Part shown: positions 55,345 through 64,000 of the stretch, piece by piece
How the letters are laid out: every line of letters begins with the position of its first letter
How positions within the stretch are numbered: position 1 is the first letter of the stretch
Source: Burkholderia sp. PAMC 26561
GTDB lineage: Bacteria; Pseudomonadota; Gammaproteobacteria; Burkholderiales; Burkholderiaceae
Assembly (NCBI RefSeq): GCF_001557535.2
Contig: NZ_CP014310.1
Location: 124,001 to 188,000 of the forward strand
DNA length: 64,000 nt
Direction of reading: 5' to 3'
Made by a program: the position numbers and the translations under genes
The notes under the pieces: model-generated
What the model was told of the DNA's origin: nothing
The model's database searches: none
Seen by the model: the letters and a program-made list of their open reading frames with translations, nothing else

Positions 55345-56226
55345 ATGCCCACACTCGAAGTCATTCAAGAAAAGCTTAAGAAGTTGCAGGCGCAAGCCGA
55401 CGTACTCATAGCAAAGAAAGCGCAGTCTGCGCTAGACCAGATTCGTCGCCTTTTGCTGGAACACGGATTGACCACCGAAGATATTGAAGAAACAGCGAAA
55501 GCGAAGAGGGAAGCAAAAGGGGACAGCGGTTTGGGTATTGGGTCAAGGCGGAAAGCATCCAATGCCATTGGCAGCAAGGTCACTCCCAAGTTCCAGGACC
55601 CGAAGAGTGGTGCCACATGGACCGGCCGGGGAAGAGCACCGGCTTGGATCGCTAAAGCGAAAGACCGCACTCGGTTCTTGATTCAAGGTGATGCGGTGGC
55701 GGCTCACTCAGCCTCTCCCGAAATTGAGAACGCGGATGCAACGACGACAGCGAAACCGCGTGGGTACCGAACGGGACCGCAGCCGGCCAAGTATCGGGAC
55801 CGCAAGTCGGGCGCAACATGGAGCGGAAAAGGACGCGCGCCGGCATGGCTTGCGAACGTCAAAGATCGAACCAAATTCCTGATTGAGGAGGAGGGTGCAT
55901 CGCCTGTTGCTGAAGTCGCGACCAAAGCGGCGCGTAAAGCGTCTGCTGTAGGCAACAAGGCGAATGCGGCAGAGAAGTCAACGCGGAAAGTTGCAGCGAA
56001 GAAAATCACCGCAAAAAAGGCCGCCGCCACAAAAAATGAGGTGAAGGAAGCAACGCCGAGACAATCCGTTGCTGCTAGCAAGAAGGTTGCTGCGAAGAAA
56101 ACAGAGCCTGTCGCTAAAAAGAGAGTTGCAAAGAAAGTGAGTGGTTCAGGCAGTGCTGCGAAGGCAGCGACGGTAGCCGACGATAACGGCAGTACCCAAG
56201 CAGCCATTGAAGCGCCCGCAGTGTAA
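55345..56226 (+). CDS. H-NS-family protein with two DNA-binding motifs and a histone-like tail
   Basis: 293 residues from ATG 55345 (GGAGG upstream). The N-terminal coiled-coil oligomerisation region (1-60) is EVIQEKLKKLQAQADVLIAK. Two C-terminal-type H-NS domains follow: KFQDPKSGATWTGRGRAPAW at about residue 85 and KYRDRKSGATWSGKGRAPAW at about 150. A final 110-residue tail is rich in Lys and Ala (KKVAAKKTEPVAKKR), like histone H1. H-NS proteins silence foreign DNA; the doubled domain and tail are unusual and may tighten binding. Confidence 0.9.
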   Translation: MPTLEVIQEKLKKLQAQADVLIAKKAQSALDQIRRLLLEHGLTTEDIEETAKAKREAKGDSGLGIGSRRKASNAIGSKVTPKFQDPKSGATWTGRGRAPAWIAKAKDRTRFLIQGDAVAAHSASPEIENADATTTAKPRGYRTGPQPAKYRDRKSGATWSGKGRAPAWLANVKDRTKFLIEEEGASPVAEVATKAARKASAVGNKANAAEKSTRKVAAKKITAKKAAATKNEVKEATPRQSVAASKKVAAKKTEPVAKKRVAKKVSGSGSAAKAATVADDNGSTQAAIEAPAV

Positions 56227-56318
56227 AACGGGCGAGAGCACGTTGGGCGGCCTTTTGGCCGCTCGCTCCCGATGCGGAGCGCAACGGCGCCCGTGAAAAG
56301 CCTGTTGACCAAGCAGTG

Positions 56319-56504
56319 TCAATAGTTGCCGTTCTTGCAACTCGGAGATCGGACGAGAGCACCACATAATTTGTGGATGGGCGGAAACAAACCATGTGCA
56401 GCTGAAGGCTCAATCTCTGCGATTTCTCCGTCTTCTGAGACAGCAAAGGTATCCATTTGTTGCGTTGGATGAAGGGTTTGGAAGTCAGCCAGAACAGCCC
56501 ACAA
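56319..56504 (-). CDS. Possible small hypothetical protein
   Basis: 61 residues from TTG 56504, or a few more from CTG near 56519. WAVLADFQTLHPTQQMDTFA, then VSEDGEIAEIEPSAAHGLFP. The composition is protein-like, but no ATG or convincing ribosome site is seen. Confidence 0.35.
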   Translation of the reverse strand: MWAVLADFQTLHPTQQMDTFAVSEDGEIAEIEPSAAHGLFPPIHKLCGALVRSPSCKNGNY

Positions 56505-56630
56505 AATGGTTTCGAGCGACAGAAATCCTCTTGTGGTGGTGACATCTTCGAACCTCGTCTACGGCGGTCGACATGTTAGTGTTCGGCATGTCTAAATTCT
56601 CAACGTGAACGTTGAAAAGGAGACCAGCCG

Positions 56631-57098
56631 CTATTTTGGGCTCGGGCGAACCAACGGCGAGGCGCTTTCGCCGGCCAGAAATTGACGCAGCTGTTTTTCA
56701 GCTTCCACCACTCGGTGCATCGGCGCCTCACTCAATTGCCGGTCGTGAAGTGCAAGCACGCGTTCGATCACAGGCGCGTCTTGCTCGTGGATTGTCCACT
56801 TGGCACTTTTCTCCGCTATTGCTAGTGCATTTTCGAAAGCCGCTTCTGCGTGTTCATAGCACTCAAACGGCACCTCACCGAAGCCCATGCGTTGAAGGTA
56901 GTAGGCCATATAGACCGAACGGACCAATTCGTTGATTTGATGCCGATTCGCACGCTCACCACGACAGGCAGCTAGCGCAAGATGATGAGCGAGCGACAAC
57001 TCCCGTGCTGATTGTGCCGACATCGGCAAGAGCGCCGACTTGCTCAGTGGCTTACGGATAACACTCGGGCGGGTGGATTTACGTTTTGTTCCGGCCAT
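56631..57098 (-). CDS. Hypothetical plasmid protein, sometimes labelled Fis-like
   Basis: 155 residues from ATG 57098 (MAGTKRKSTRPSVIRKPLSK). A basic N-terminus, then helices with LAACRGERANRHQINELVRS and the C-terminus IERVLALHDRQLSEAPMHRV. Similar Burkholderiales proteins are, as I recall, annotated as Fis-type regulators; I see no clear Fis helix-turn-helix. A fragment of a second copy is at 50043-50200. Confidence 0.6.
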   Translation of the reverse strand: MAGTKRKSTRPSVIRKPLSKSALLPMSAQSARELSLAHHLALAACRGERANRHQINELVRSVYMAYYLQRMGFGEVPFECYEHAEAAFENALAIAEKSAKWTIHEQDAPVIERVLALHDRQLSEAPMHRVVEAEKQLRQFLAGESASPLVRPSPK

Positions 57099-57320
57099 AT
57101 GTGGATCGACAAGGTTTGGGAGAGATGCGGCAGCTTCAACCGACACGCAAATCACGAAATTTCGTCGAATTGCGGAACAGCGATTTGAGCTGCGCGACTG
57201 CGGTAGCGATTGACTGAACTTCGTACCGTCGTGATCATGAGTATCGGACGCTGGTCGCCGACATGCAGGCGCGGCGGGTCGTGAGCGGGCCAATATATTC
57301 CGGCCTGTCGTTCGTCATGA

Positions 57321-57473
57321 TCACTCGTACGTTAGCTTAGGGACAGCGTCACGCTGCTGGCGTCGGCCAGTGAGAACCATCTCGGAGAGCCTTGGCACGA
57401 CTACCATTTGGTCGCGCCCCGATGCCAAAATAACGGCCGCAGCGGCATACTGGCGTATCGTGTTGGCCTCCAT
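57321..57473 (-). CDS. Possible small hypothetical protein
   Basis: 50 residues from ATG 57473: MEANTIRQYAAAAVILASGR, then DQMVVVPRLSEMVLTGRRQQ. A longer start at 57563 is possible. Weak evidence only. Confidence 0.3.
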   Translation of the reverse strand: MEANTIRQYAAAAVILASGRDQMVVVPRLSEMVLTGRRQQRDAVPKLTYE

Positions 57474-57599
57474 GAATGCTTGCAGCAGATAGAATGACCA
57501 AGAGTAGCATGTACCGATACACATCGCTCTTAGACCTGTCGAGCTGATCACGCACGACAGCACCCGCTAGCCTCTTACACGTCTGAAGGCTGATAACCG

Positions 57600-57833
57600 G
57601 TGGCAAACGAGAGTTTTAATGAACGTGAAGCGGAGGCGCTCAAAAGGATGGCGGAAGCTGCACGTGAGGTACAGGCGGCGTCTGCTGCCATAGAAGCGCA
57701 TTTCGCTAAACCGGGTGAACGACAAGCCTCTGCGCTTGAGCTTGCCCGGTTGACCGCCGCTGTTCAGGAGCTTGAAGATGCGCGGAGAACTTTAGCGGTT
57801 GTCATTGACGCAGCAAACGCGGCGCGACGTTAA
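57600..57833 (+). CDS. Small helical hypothetical protein
   Basis: 77 residues from GTG 57600 (VANESFNEREAEALKRMAEA). Almost wholly alpha-helical, probably a coiled coil. No family was recognised. It lies just before an IS3-family element. Confidence 0.5.
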   Translation: MANESFNEREAEALKRMAEAAREVQAASAAIEAHFAKPGERQASALELARLTAAVQELEDARRTLAVVIDAANAARR

Positions 57834-57915
57834 AGCGAAGCTCAGCATTGTCCCTCTGCGTCACAATAGATGTCGCCTCTGAATTTTCTTAATCCGAAGA
57901 ACTCAGAGGTGTAGG

Positions 57916-58416
57916 TTGAATGCCAAACAGACGTATTCTGTTGAATTCAGGGAGCAGGCGCTGGCAAAGGTCCTGCAACGCGGCAACCGGTCCGTAGGAA
58001 CGGTTGCCGCGGAACTGAACATGAACGTATTAACTTTGAGGAAGTGGATCCGCGTGTCTAACGCCGCAAACCGCAACCCGGGGCCAGTCGATGCACGGCG
58101 CCCGGAAGATTGGTCTTTGGAAGATCGCCTGCTGGCATTGCAGCAGAGCCATGGACTGAGCGCCGAGGCACTCAGCGCGTGGTGCCGTGAACGTGGCTTG
58201 TTTGTTCATCATCTGGACCAGTGGCGTGCCCAGTTTTGCTCGGCCGGCACCGCGAGCAGCGCACGTGCAAACGCTCCAGAACTGCGCGAGCTGAAACAGG
58301 CCAATGCGCAGCTGCAGCGCGAATTGAAACGCAAGGAAAAGGCTTTAGCGGAGGCGGCCGCGTTGCTGATACTTTCAAAAAAGTACCAGGCGCTGTTCGG
58401 GGACGAGGACGAATGA
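57916..58416 (+). CDS. IS3-family transposase OrfA
   Basis: 166 residues from TTG 57916. Helix-turn-helix YSVEFREQALAKVLQRGNRS, then VAAELNMNVLTLRKWIRVS; C-terminal coiled coil (LKQANAQLQRELKRKEKALA). The stop overlaps the orfB start (ATGA). Confidence 0.88.
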   Translation: MNAKQTYSVEFREQALAKVLQRGNRSVGTVAAELNMNVLTLRKWIRVSNAANRNPGPVDARRPEDWSLEDRLLALQQSHGLSAEALSAWCRERGLFVHHLDQWRAQFCSAGTASSARANAPELRELKQANAQLQRELKRKEKALAEAAALLILSKKYQALFGDEDE

Positions 58417-59492
58417 GCTCCCCCGAAGAGCGTGCGACATTGCAGGAGCTGATCGGCAAGGCGACTACAGCCGGGGCTCGTCAGGCACGCGCATGTGCTG
58501 TGCTCGGGCTAAGCGCGCGCACCGTGCAGCGCTGGCAAGGCGGCGGTCCTGAAGCAGTGGATGGGCGCGCCTTACGCCATCATGATGCTGTTCACAAGCT
58601 GTCGACCGATGAGCGCGCTGAACTGCTGGCGGTGGCCAACTCTGTCGAATTCGCTCATCTGCCACCGAGCCAAATCGTCCCTCGATTGGCCGACCAGGGC
58701 CGCTACATCGCCTCAGAATCGACGTTCTACCGGGTGCTGCGTGAAGAGAAACAGCTTGCTCATCGGCGCAGTGAACAACCAGCGCGCGCCCGCAGCAAGC
58801 CTCGCGCAGTTTGTGCCGACGAGCCCAATCAATTGTTCAGCTGGGATATCACTTACCTGCCGACGACAGTTCGCGGGCAGTATTTCTATCTCTATCTGTT
58901 CATGGACGTATTCAGTCGGATGGTCGTCGGCTGGCAGGTCTACGCTGAAGAGAGCAGCGCCCAGGCCAGCGAGCTTCTGAAGGACCTATGTGCACGTGAA
59001 GCGATCAAACCGGGTCAGGTGATTTTGCATTCGGATAACGGCGGCCCAATGAAGGGTGCCACGATGCTCGCCACCCTGCAGGCTCTGGGTGTCATGCCGT
59101 CATTGAGTCGACCGGGCGTGAGCAACGACAACCCGTTCTCGGAATCGTTGTTCAAAACACTGAAGTATCGGCCGGCCTATCCTCTGCAGGCGTTCGACAC
59201 TCTATTTGCCGCGCGCGCTTGGGTCACCGTGTTGGTGCGCTGGTATAACCACGAACATCGTCACAGCGCGATCCGTTTCGTCACGCCTGCCCAACGGCAC
59301 GCCAACCTCGACCAGCAGATCCTCGATCGCCGCGCGATGCTCTACGAGGCGGCAAAGCAGCGCAACCCGCTACGATGGAAAGGCCCCACTCGAAACTGGA
59401 AGCGCGTAAAAACGGTCCATTTGAATCCCGATCGCACAGACAACTTTGAACCCATCAAACGCAACCACCGACAGGAGCAAAAAGCCGCCTAA
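58413..59492 (+). CDS. IS3-family transposase OrfB
   Basis: 359 residues from ATG 58413. An N-terminal helix-turn-helix (ARACAVLGLSARTVQRWQ) and the integrase-like DDE core: FSWDITYLPT, ILHSDNGGPMKG and NPFSESLFKTLKYRPAYP (Glu). It appears intact. Confidence 0.93.
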   Translation: MSSPEERATLQELIGKATTAGARQARACAVLGLSARTVQRWQGGGPEAVDGRALRHHDAVHKLSTDERAELLAVANSVEFAHLPPSQIVPRLADQGRYIASESTFYRVLREEKQLAHRRSEQPARARSKPRAVCADEPNQLFSWDITYLPTTVRGQYFYLYLFMDVFSRMVVGWQVYAEESSAQASELLKDLCAREAIKPGQVILHSDNGGPMKGATMLATLQALGVMPSLSRPGVSNDNPFSESLFKTLKYRPAYPLQAFDTLFAARAWVTVLVRWYNHEHRHSAIRFVTPAQRHANLDQQILDRRAMLYEAAKQRNPLRWKGPTRNWKRVKTVHLNPDRTDNFEPIKRNHRQEQKAA

Positions 59493-59639
59493 ATTTAATC
59501 GTTGAGGCGACATCTACCTTGAAATCTACCGATTGTCGAGCGATACGACCGTCGGGATCGCGAACTTGAGCCGGAGAGCGAGACGAAGGTCGCTTTGAGA
59601 CGCAGGTAACGTTCCCGTCAGCTAACAGCCCAAGCGCGA

Positions 59640-59885
59640 CTAAAGTGTGCGGCGTTGACCTTGCTTCACCTCTGCGATGGCCTCTCTCAAAGCTTCGATA
59701 CCCGCTTCCGTAAAAGCGGTTACCGTGTTCGATTCCTCGCGACCTGGACCGAGTTTATCGACGATCTGTAGACACCCGTCTTCCGGTTCCAGATTCATGA
59801 GCGCGATTTCCTCCAACCAGGCCTCCGGTTCGCCCAGCATCACGGCAACGCACGCAATCGTATAGACATATGCTGGAGCAGCCAC
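59640..59885 (-). CDS. Hypothetical protein
   Basis: 81 residues from GTG 59885 with a strong AGGAGG upstream. MAAPAYVYTIACVAVMLGEP, then WLEEIALMNLEPEDGCLQIV. Mostly helical; no family. It lies downstream of a broken metallopeptidase-like gene on the same strand. Confidence 0.55.
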   Translation of the reverse strand: MAAPAYVYTIACVAVMLGEPEAWLEEIALMNLEPEDGCLQIVDKLGPGREESNTVTAFTEAGIEALREAIAEVKQGQRRTL

Positions 59886-59954
59886 TACGTTTTCCTCCTA
59901 AGCCGGGTGGCTCTAGGTTGCTAGGCGCTGCCGACGTCCGAGAAGCTTGCCAAG

Positions 59955-60850
59955 TCAGTCGACAGCGGATTGAAACGATTTGGAAGCTCGCTGTCTTGGT
60001 TCGCACCGCTTGGCGAGCCGTTGCCAACCGTTATGAGCGCGAGTGGCGTCAAAAAGGACATCGAGGTATTCGTCATGGTTCACTCGGTCGTCGCTCGGCA
60101 ACCCCCTATCGGCATGCTGCAAAATCAACGCCTTTCGATCACCACGACAATCGGCGGCCGAACTGATCCGGCTCCATGCCTCGCAGGCGTATGCAAACGT
60201 CTCCCGCATACGATAGTCAATGTCGAGGATGTAATCGGTGCGAGCGCTTGCGGCCAGCCCACAAGCCACGCGTCTGGAGTTGTGAAAGACGTGCGCAGCC
60301 TCGTGGACGACGAAATCGGCAAATGGGTCGGTCTCGTCAAAGTAATCCATCGACACGTAGCACCTCGTTTCTTGGCTTAAGCCGACTATATTGCAGGGCT
60401 GTCCAGATAGCGTCGGGGCCTTAACGCTCTCCAAAAATATGTTGGCCACATCCCAAGCGTAGAAAGCCACCGTTCAGCCATTAAGATTTTTTCCAGGTTA
60501 GCTCGGGTGACAAATACAACGTTATCTGAAAGCAGGCGAATGACGGTCGCGCGTTCACTCGGGTTGAAGAGACCATCCACCATAGGCTTGAGTTTTTCAC
60601 TGTTCCATGTGTGGAGGTCAACTGGGAGACGCGAGACAGACTCGAACCCCCTTGAGCGCCGCATCGTCTCTGTTACAAGTGCACTTCGAAGACGCTGCGA
60701 CGCACGTGTCGCTATATCAGCCAGGTTAGAACCCGGCCATCCTACGAAAAAACCGTCGTATTCGCCTGTCCGCAAATATCGTACAACCTCGCTGTCTGTC
60801 CACTGAGGCGTGCCGATCTGCTCTAGCTCTGCTGTCTTCGCTTCCAACAT
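59955..60850 (-). pseudogene. Metallopeptidase-like (HExxH) protein gene with a frameshift
   Basis: From ATG 60850 (AGGGAGG upstream) the frame runs to ANLEKILMAERWLST, then one G appears to be missing at about 60457. Reading continues in the next frame as AWDVANIFLESV, CYVSMDYFDETDPFADFVVH, then HEAAHVFHN, a zinc HExxH motif, and RMRETFAYACEAWSR. Together about 298 residues. I recall similar proteins in proteobacterial plasmids and mobile elements; function unknown. Confidence 0.75.
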
Positions 60851-61169
60851 ACCGTTTTGCCTCCCTGAATCGAGCATGCGATGTGTGAGTCCGTGCATCG
60901 AAGCGTACCTTGTTGGCAACAACATACCCTGCGGATTGATTCCCCGAAAACGCGGTTCATCTGGCCGACGCGTGCTAACGCCTGAGACCGTAGGTGAACT
61001 TTAGATATGGCACGACTCGGAGAAGAGGCGAGAGACCATAGCTGAGTGACTTACCTAGCCGAAGTCGACGTATGTTCCGACATAATGCCCCTAATCGATG
61101 CTTCGGAAAGGACCTTGCCCATGATGAACGAGCCTTTGCGAACTTGCGGGACCATAAGTTAAACCCGGG

Positions 61170-61379
61170 TCACTCAAAAAGGGATGCGCCCAGCGCCGCA
61201 AGATTTTGCCACTTCACCGCGGTGATCCGCGTCGTCCCGTCCCCGTGCACGGATCTAATCATGACCCGATTGCCCCTGGCACCACCCAATACCTCAGCCA
61301 CACGGTCGTCATTACGGACCAGCGTACCTCGAGCGGGCTGGCGTTTCATATAATAGGTGCGCTTTCGCATGAGCCCCAT
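61170..61379 (-). CDS. Small hypothetical protein, duplicated in this window
   Basis: 69 residues from ATG 61379 (MGLMRKRTYYMKRQP). RGTLVRNDDRVAEVLGGARG, then NRVMIRSVHGDGTTRITAVK; a strand-rich, SH3-like pattern. A truncated copy sits at 49821-50003. Function unknown. Confidence 0.6.
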   Translation of the reverse strand: MGLMRKRTYYMKRQPARGTLVRNDDRVAEVLGGARGNRVMIRSVHGDGTTRITAVKWQNLAALGASLFE

Positions 61380-61454
61380 GCTGTGATCTCGTCTGGAACG
61401 GTATGATTTTGCATCGGAGGGACATTCGTCAAGCATCATATTCGGAGCAGGGGC

Positions 61455-61895
61455 ATGCGCAGGTTTTACGTACGACGTTCGACCATTCACGGGCGCGGGG
61501 TATTCGCGTCGGCGGTCATGGCGCGTGGCGACTATTTGCTTGAATACAAGGGCGAGGTACTGTCTGAATACGAAGCAAATCGACGGTTTGGCCGATCAGA
61601 AGCGGAGGCGGGGCACACTTTCTTCTTCGGGATCGGCGATGGCCGCGTGATCGACGGTGCTGTCGCCGGCAACTCCGCGCGCTGGATTAATCACAGCTGC
61701 GCACCGAATTGCGAGGCCGAGCAGGACGACGATCGCGTCTATATCCGTGCGATCAAAAAGATCAAAGTCGGCGACGAAATTTTCATCGATTATTGTCTGG
61801 ATGCTGGAAGCCGACCCAGCAAAGCGCTGAAAGCGGCCTACGCATGTCGGTGCGGTGCGAAGAAGTGCCGTTCGACGATGCTGTATGTAAAGTGA
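61455..61895 (+). CDS. SET-domain protein lysine methyltransferase-like
   Basis: 146 residues from ATG 61455 with GGAGCAGGGG upstream. RSTIHGRGVFASAVMARGDY starts the SET domain. SAM-binding NSARWINHSCAPNCEA and IFIDYCLDA follow, with post-SET YACRCGAKKCRST, whose cysteines can bind zinc. The key N-H-S-C and Y residues are present. It should methylate a protein lysine; bacterial targets are mostly unknown. Confidence 0.9.
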   Translation: MRRFYVRRSTIHGRGVFASAVMARGDYLLEYKGEVLSEYEANRRFGRSEAEAGHTFFFGIGDGRVIDGAVAGNSARWINHSCAPNCEAEQDDDRVYIRAIKKIKVGDEIFIDYCLDAGSRPSKALKAAYACRCGAKKCRSTMLYVK

Positions 61896-62104
61896 ATGGA
61901 GTTCGATGCGAAGGATTCCAGTTGCGCGGATCTACTCCAGCTCTTTCCTGGATTGTTGTGAAACTGCGAACGGCAAATCTGTAGGGTTTCGAGCGTTAAG
62001 ATGCCCGTATCCTGCAATTCCAGCAATCCGGTTTCGCCTTTAAGCGCCCGCCAGTAAGGGCTTTGGCCATTGTTCAGGGCCGACTAATTACCTCAGGGAC
62101 AAGG

Positions 62105-62674
62105 ATGAAGACCTTCGAAGGCATCAAGACGTATGGTTATCGACGCGAAGCGGTTTTCAAGGTTGCGACGACGGCGGGCGACGCCTACATGAGCGTCAGC
62201 CGGTCGAACTACATGAACGACGAACGTGCCGTGGTCGAAGTTGACAGGCTCCGTTTTTTTGAGCTTTGGAAGGCCGAGCCGTACAGCATTCACCGCGCAC
62301 AAGCGCACGGAGATGAGCAAAGCTGGCGGTCAGACTACAAGTTTCACCACGCAGTAAAGGGCTTTAGTCATGGCGATCCGAATCCGGTCCCATTAGCCTG
62401 CATCAGTTGCTTGATGGCGCGCGAACCGGTGCCCGAGATGAAATCGTTCTTTTTTTTCTTCCGCCGCAAGGTGGGCGAACGTGTCGCTGAGTTCCCATAT
62501 GTTGCGTTCACGAACGGGGTCACGCGGACGATTTGGCTGGCAGCAAATCAGGCCGAGTGCTTTCCGGTCGAATGCGATGCGAGACAAGCGCCACTTCTTC
62601 ATTCGTTGGCCGGTACGGCGGGCAGTAGCTGGACGACGGTTCAGCTAATGATCCCTGAGAGTTCGCACGCATAG
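62105..62674 (+). CDS. Plasmid fertility inhibition factor-like protein (FiwA/PifI type)
   Basis: 189 residues from ATG 62105. The pattern AYMSVSRSNYMNDERAVVEV, GFSHGDPNPVPLACISCLMA, FTNGVTRTIWLAANQAECFP matches my memory of the fertility inhibition family, which lowers conjugation of co-resident plasmids. The family link is from memory and should be checked. A CISC cysteine pair and a poly-Phe segment (KSFFFFFRRK) are odd features. Confidence 0.65.
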   Translation: MKTFEGIKTYGYRREAVFKVATTAGDAYMSVSRSNYMNDERAVVEVDRLRFFELWKAEPYSIHRAQAHGDEQSWRSDYKFHHAVKGFSHGDPNPVPLACISCLMAREPVPEMKSFFFFFRRKVGERVAEFPYVAFTNGVTRTIWLAANQAECFPVECDARQAPLLHSLAGTAGSSWTTVQLMIPESSHA

Positions 62675-62865
62675 GCGAGTCCGATTGGCGCTCAGGGGAG
62701 CGCAATTCGCCCAGCAGGCCAAGTGACGTCTGGTATAGGAGTCGATGTTCAGACTTCTCGCGTGATCGACGAATCGCCTTTTGCGACTTTTCGTCGTCCC
62801 GGTTTTGGAGGGGTGGATTGCCGTCTTTGCGCCACAGCGTGAGTTCCAGACCGCGGATTTTGAAA

Positions 62866-63941
62866 CTACCGGACGTCTACAATCGCAGTCCTCGTTACAC
62901 TGGGCGCGCCACTACTAATGTATCTAATCACTTCTTTGCCTTTAAAGTTCGGATTGGAAGTGTAGAACACTTGGACTCCCGCGATCGTGCGCCCAGCGCA
63001 CTGATTGCCAGTTGACGAACTGACCGGGAATTCGCCGTCTTTGATTTGAAGCGTGCCGTGTTGTGGCGCCTGTACCGTTGTTATAGTCGGGATTGACAAC
63101 GCCTGACAGTTTTGCCGCCAGTTTGCGTGAGAACTGAGCAATATCGGAATGCCAGACACGGTCGATTTCTCGAAACCATCTCGTTCCTGAGCGTTTGCCA
63201 GGGGTTGAGCCGGTGACGACGACGTAGTTGCAAGGCGGGCGGCTCGTTGCTCACGCCACCTGGCAAGCTGCACTTGAGCTCGGGCCGCTATATCTACGAT
63301 CCACTCGGCGGGGATGGCGAAGTTTATGTTTTCAGCTTCGGACGAGGGAATCATGCTTGAAGTGATACCGACGAGTCTGCCGTCGCCGTCGAAGAGCCCG
63401 CCACCGCTCGATCCATGCGAGATAGGCGCACTGAATTGGATGTGGTTCACCGCGCCGGCAAGATCACGATTTATCCCGGAAATCAGTCCGTCACTCAAGG
63501 TATTTTCCCGGCCTAACGGAGAGCCGATCGCGAATACGCGTTGCCCGACCTTGATGGTTTTGGCCGGGGCTATGCTTACGGGGTTCGCGTGGAAGTTCTC
63601 AACCGTGAGGAGACATAGATCACGCTCGGCACAGGCGCTACTAGACGAGCGCCATAGCTGACGTTCTGGTGGACAACCGCAATCGAGCGCCCACCTGATA
63701 GCACATGGCAGTTCGTCACGAGTTGCCCGTCTCGTACCACGACTGCACTTCCCAATTGCTTTGAAGTGCTGGTATTGACCACCACGGTCCAGACACTCGA
63801 ATTTAATTTCTCATAGAGACTGGAAGCATCATTTGTCTGCTGCGCTGAGCAGATATTCGAAGCAGCACTTAGTGCCAGCGCAACAAGTACCAGACAGTTC
63901 TTAGACCGGACGGGTGATGGTGGCTTACTGACCAAGATCAT
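62866..63941 (-). pseudogene. Trypsin-like (S1) serine protease gene with a frameshift
   Basis: ATG 63941 starts a signal peptide (KNCLVLVALALSAASNICSA). The His is in QLVTNCHVLSG. Near 63633 one base is missing; the next frame gives ERDLCLLTVENF (Asp), VFAIGSPLGRENTLSDGLIS and SAPISHGSSGGGLFDGDGRL (Ser), then a 130-residue C-terminal part of beta-strand type. All three catalytic residues exist but in two frames. It would be a secreted or periplasmic protease. Confidence 0.8.
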
Positions 63942-64000
63942 CTCCTGGCAGTAGGCCTTCTAGGGAGCTCATAGGCACCGCCCCACGTCGGTGATTATGC

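Larger units (their letters stand above)
57867..59516 (+). mobile_element. IS3-family insertion sequence
   Basis: Inverted ends TAGATGTCGCCTC (57867-57879) and GAGGCGACATCTA (59504-59516), with the TG...CA core typical of the family. It carries overlapping orfA and orfB, both open. No direct target repeat is evident, so it may be old or the true ends may differ slightly. Confidence 0.85.

Noticed and set aside
1..64000. CRISPR arrays
   Set aside because: No regularly spaced direct repeats of suitable length were seen.

Overview
The window looks like part of a large plasmid (megaplasmid or chromid) of a Burkholderiales bacterium, most likely Paraburkholderia, Caballeronia or Burkholderia. I base this on protein style, mostly high G+C, a ParA-ParB-Rep module with a predicted antisense RNA, an H-NS family protein with a histone-like tail, a plasmid fertility-inhibition protein, and heavy insertion-sequence decay. 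No database was searched, so names rest on motifs and family knowledge.

Layout. 0-7.4 kb is DNA repair: an SOS-type umuD-umuC pair behind a clear LexA box, then ligD facing ku, which is followed by an overlapping MerR-like/TPR gene. 8.1-9.9 kb holds a lower-G+C lipoprotein that joins a DUF218-like domain to FG-GAP/VCBS repeats. 10-36 kb is a signalling island: a NarL-type regulator, several histidine kinases and hybrid kinases, stand-alone receiver proteins, an EAL protein and a 1387-residue CheB-CheR-PAS-kinase-receiver fusion. Within it are two abutting tRNA genes (CAT and Leu-TAA), an intact IS66-family element with an 8-bp target duplication, an IS630-family element that splits a hybrid kinase, a 317-bp element with long terminal inverted repeats, and a decayed SDR gene.

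36-44 kb carries a tyrosine recombinase, a DUF3800 protein, an alpha/beta hydrolase without a normal start, and a dead nested element: an IS30-family transposase with a frameshift, split by a group II intron whose reverse transcriptase has an amber codon. 45-49 kb is the replication and partition core, parA-parB-[antisense RNA]-rep, laid out like repABC.

49-64 kb is plasmid backbone and accessory DNA: an HU gene and an HU remnant, a protein with two degenerate DNA-binding-like repeats, a Sel1-like protein, the H-NS-like protein with two DNA-binding motifs, an IS3-family element, a SET-domain protein, a fertility-inhibition-like protein, and two frameshifted genes (a metallopeptidase-like protein and a trypsin-like protease).

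How it fits together: par/rep would maintain the replicon, HU and H-NS proteins would organise it, UmuDC and Ku-LigD would add damage tolerance and repair, and the kinase island would add sensing. Several genes are broken by single-base losses. These may be real decay or sequencing errors, and raw reads are needed to tell.
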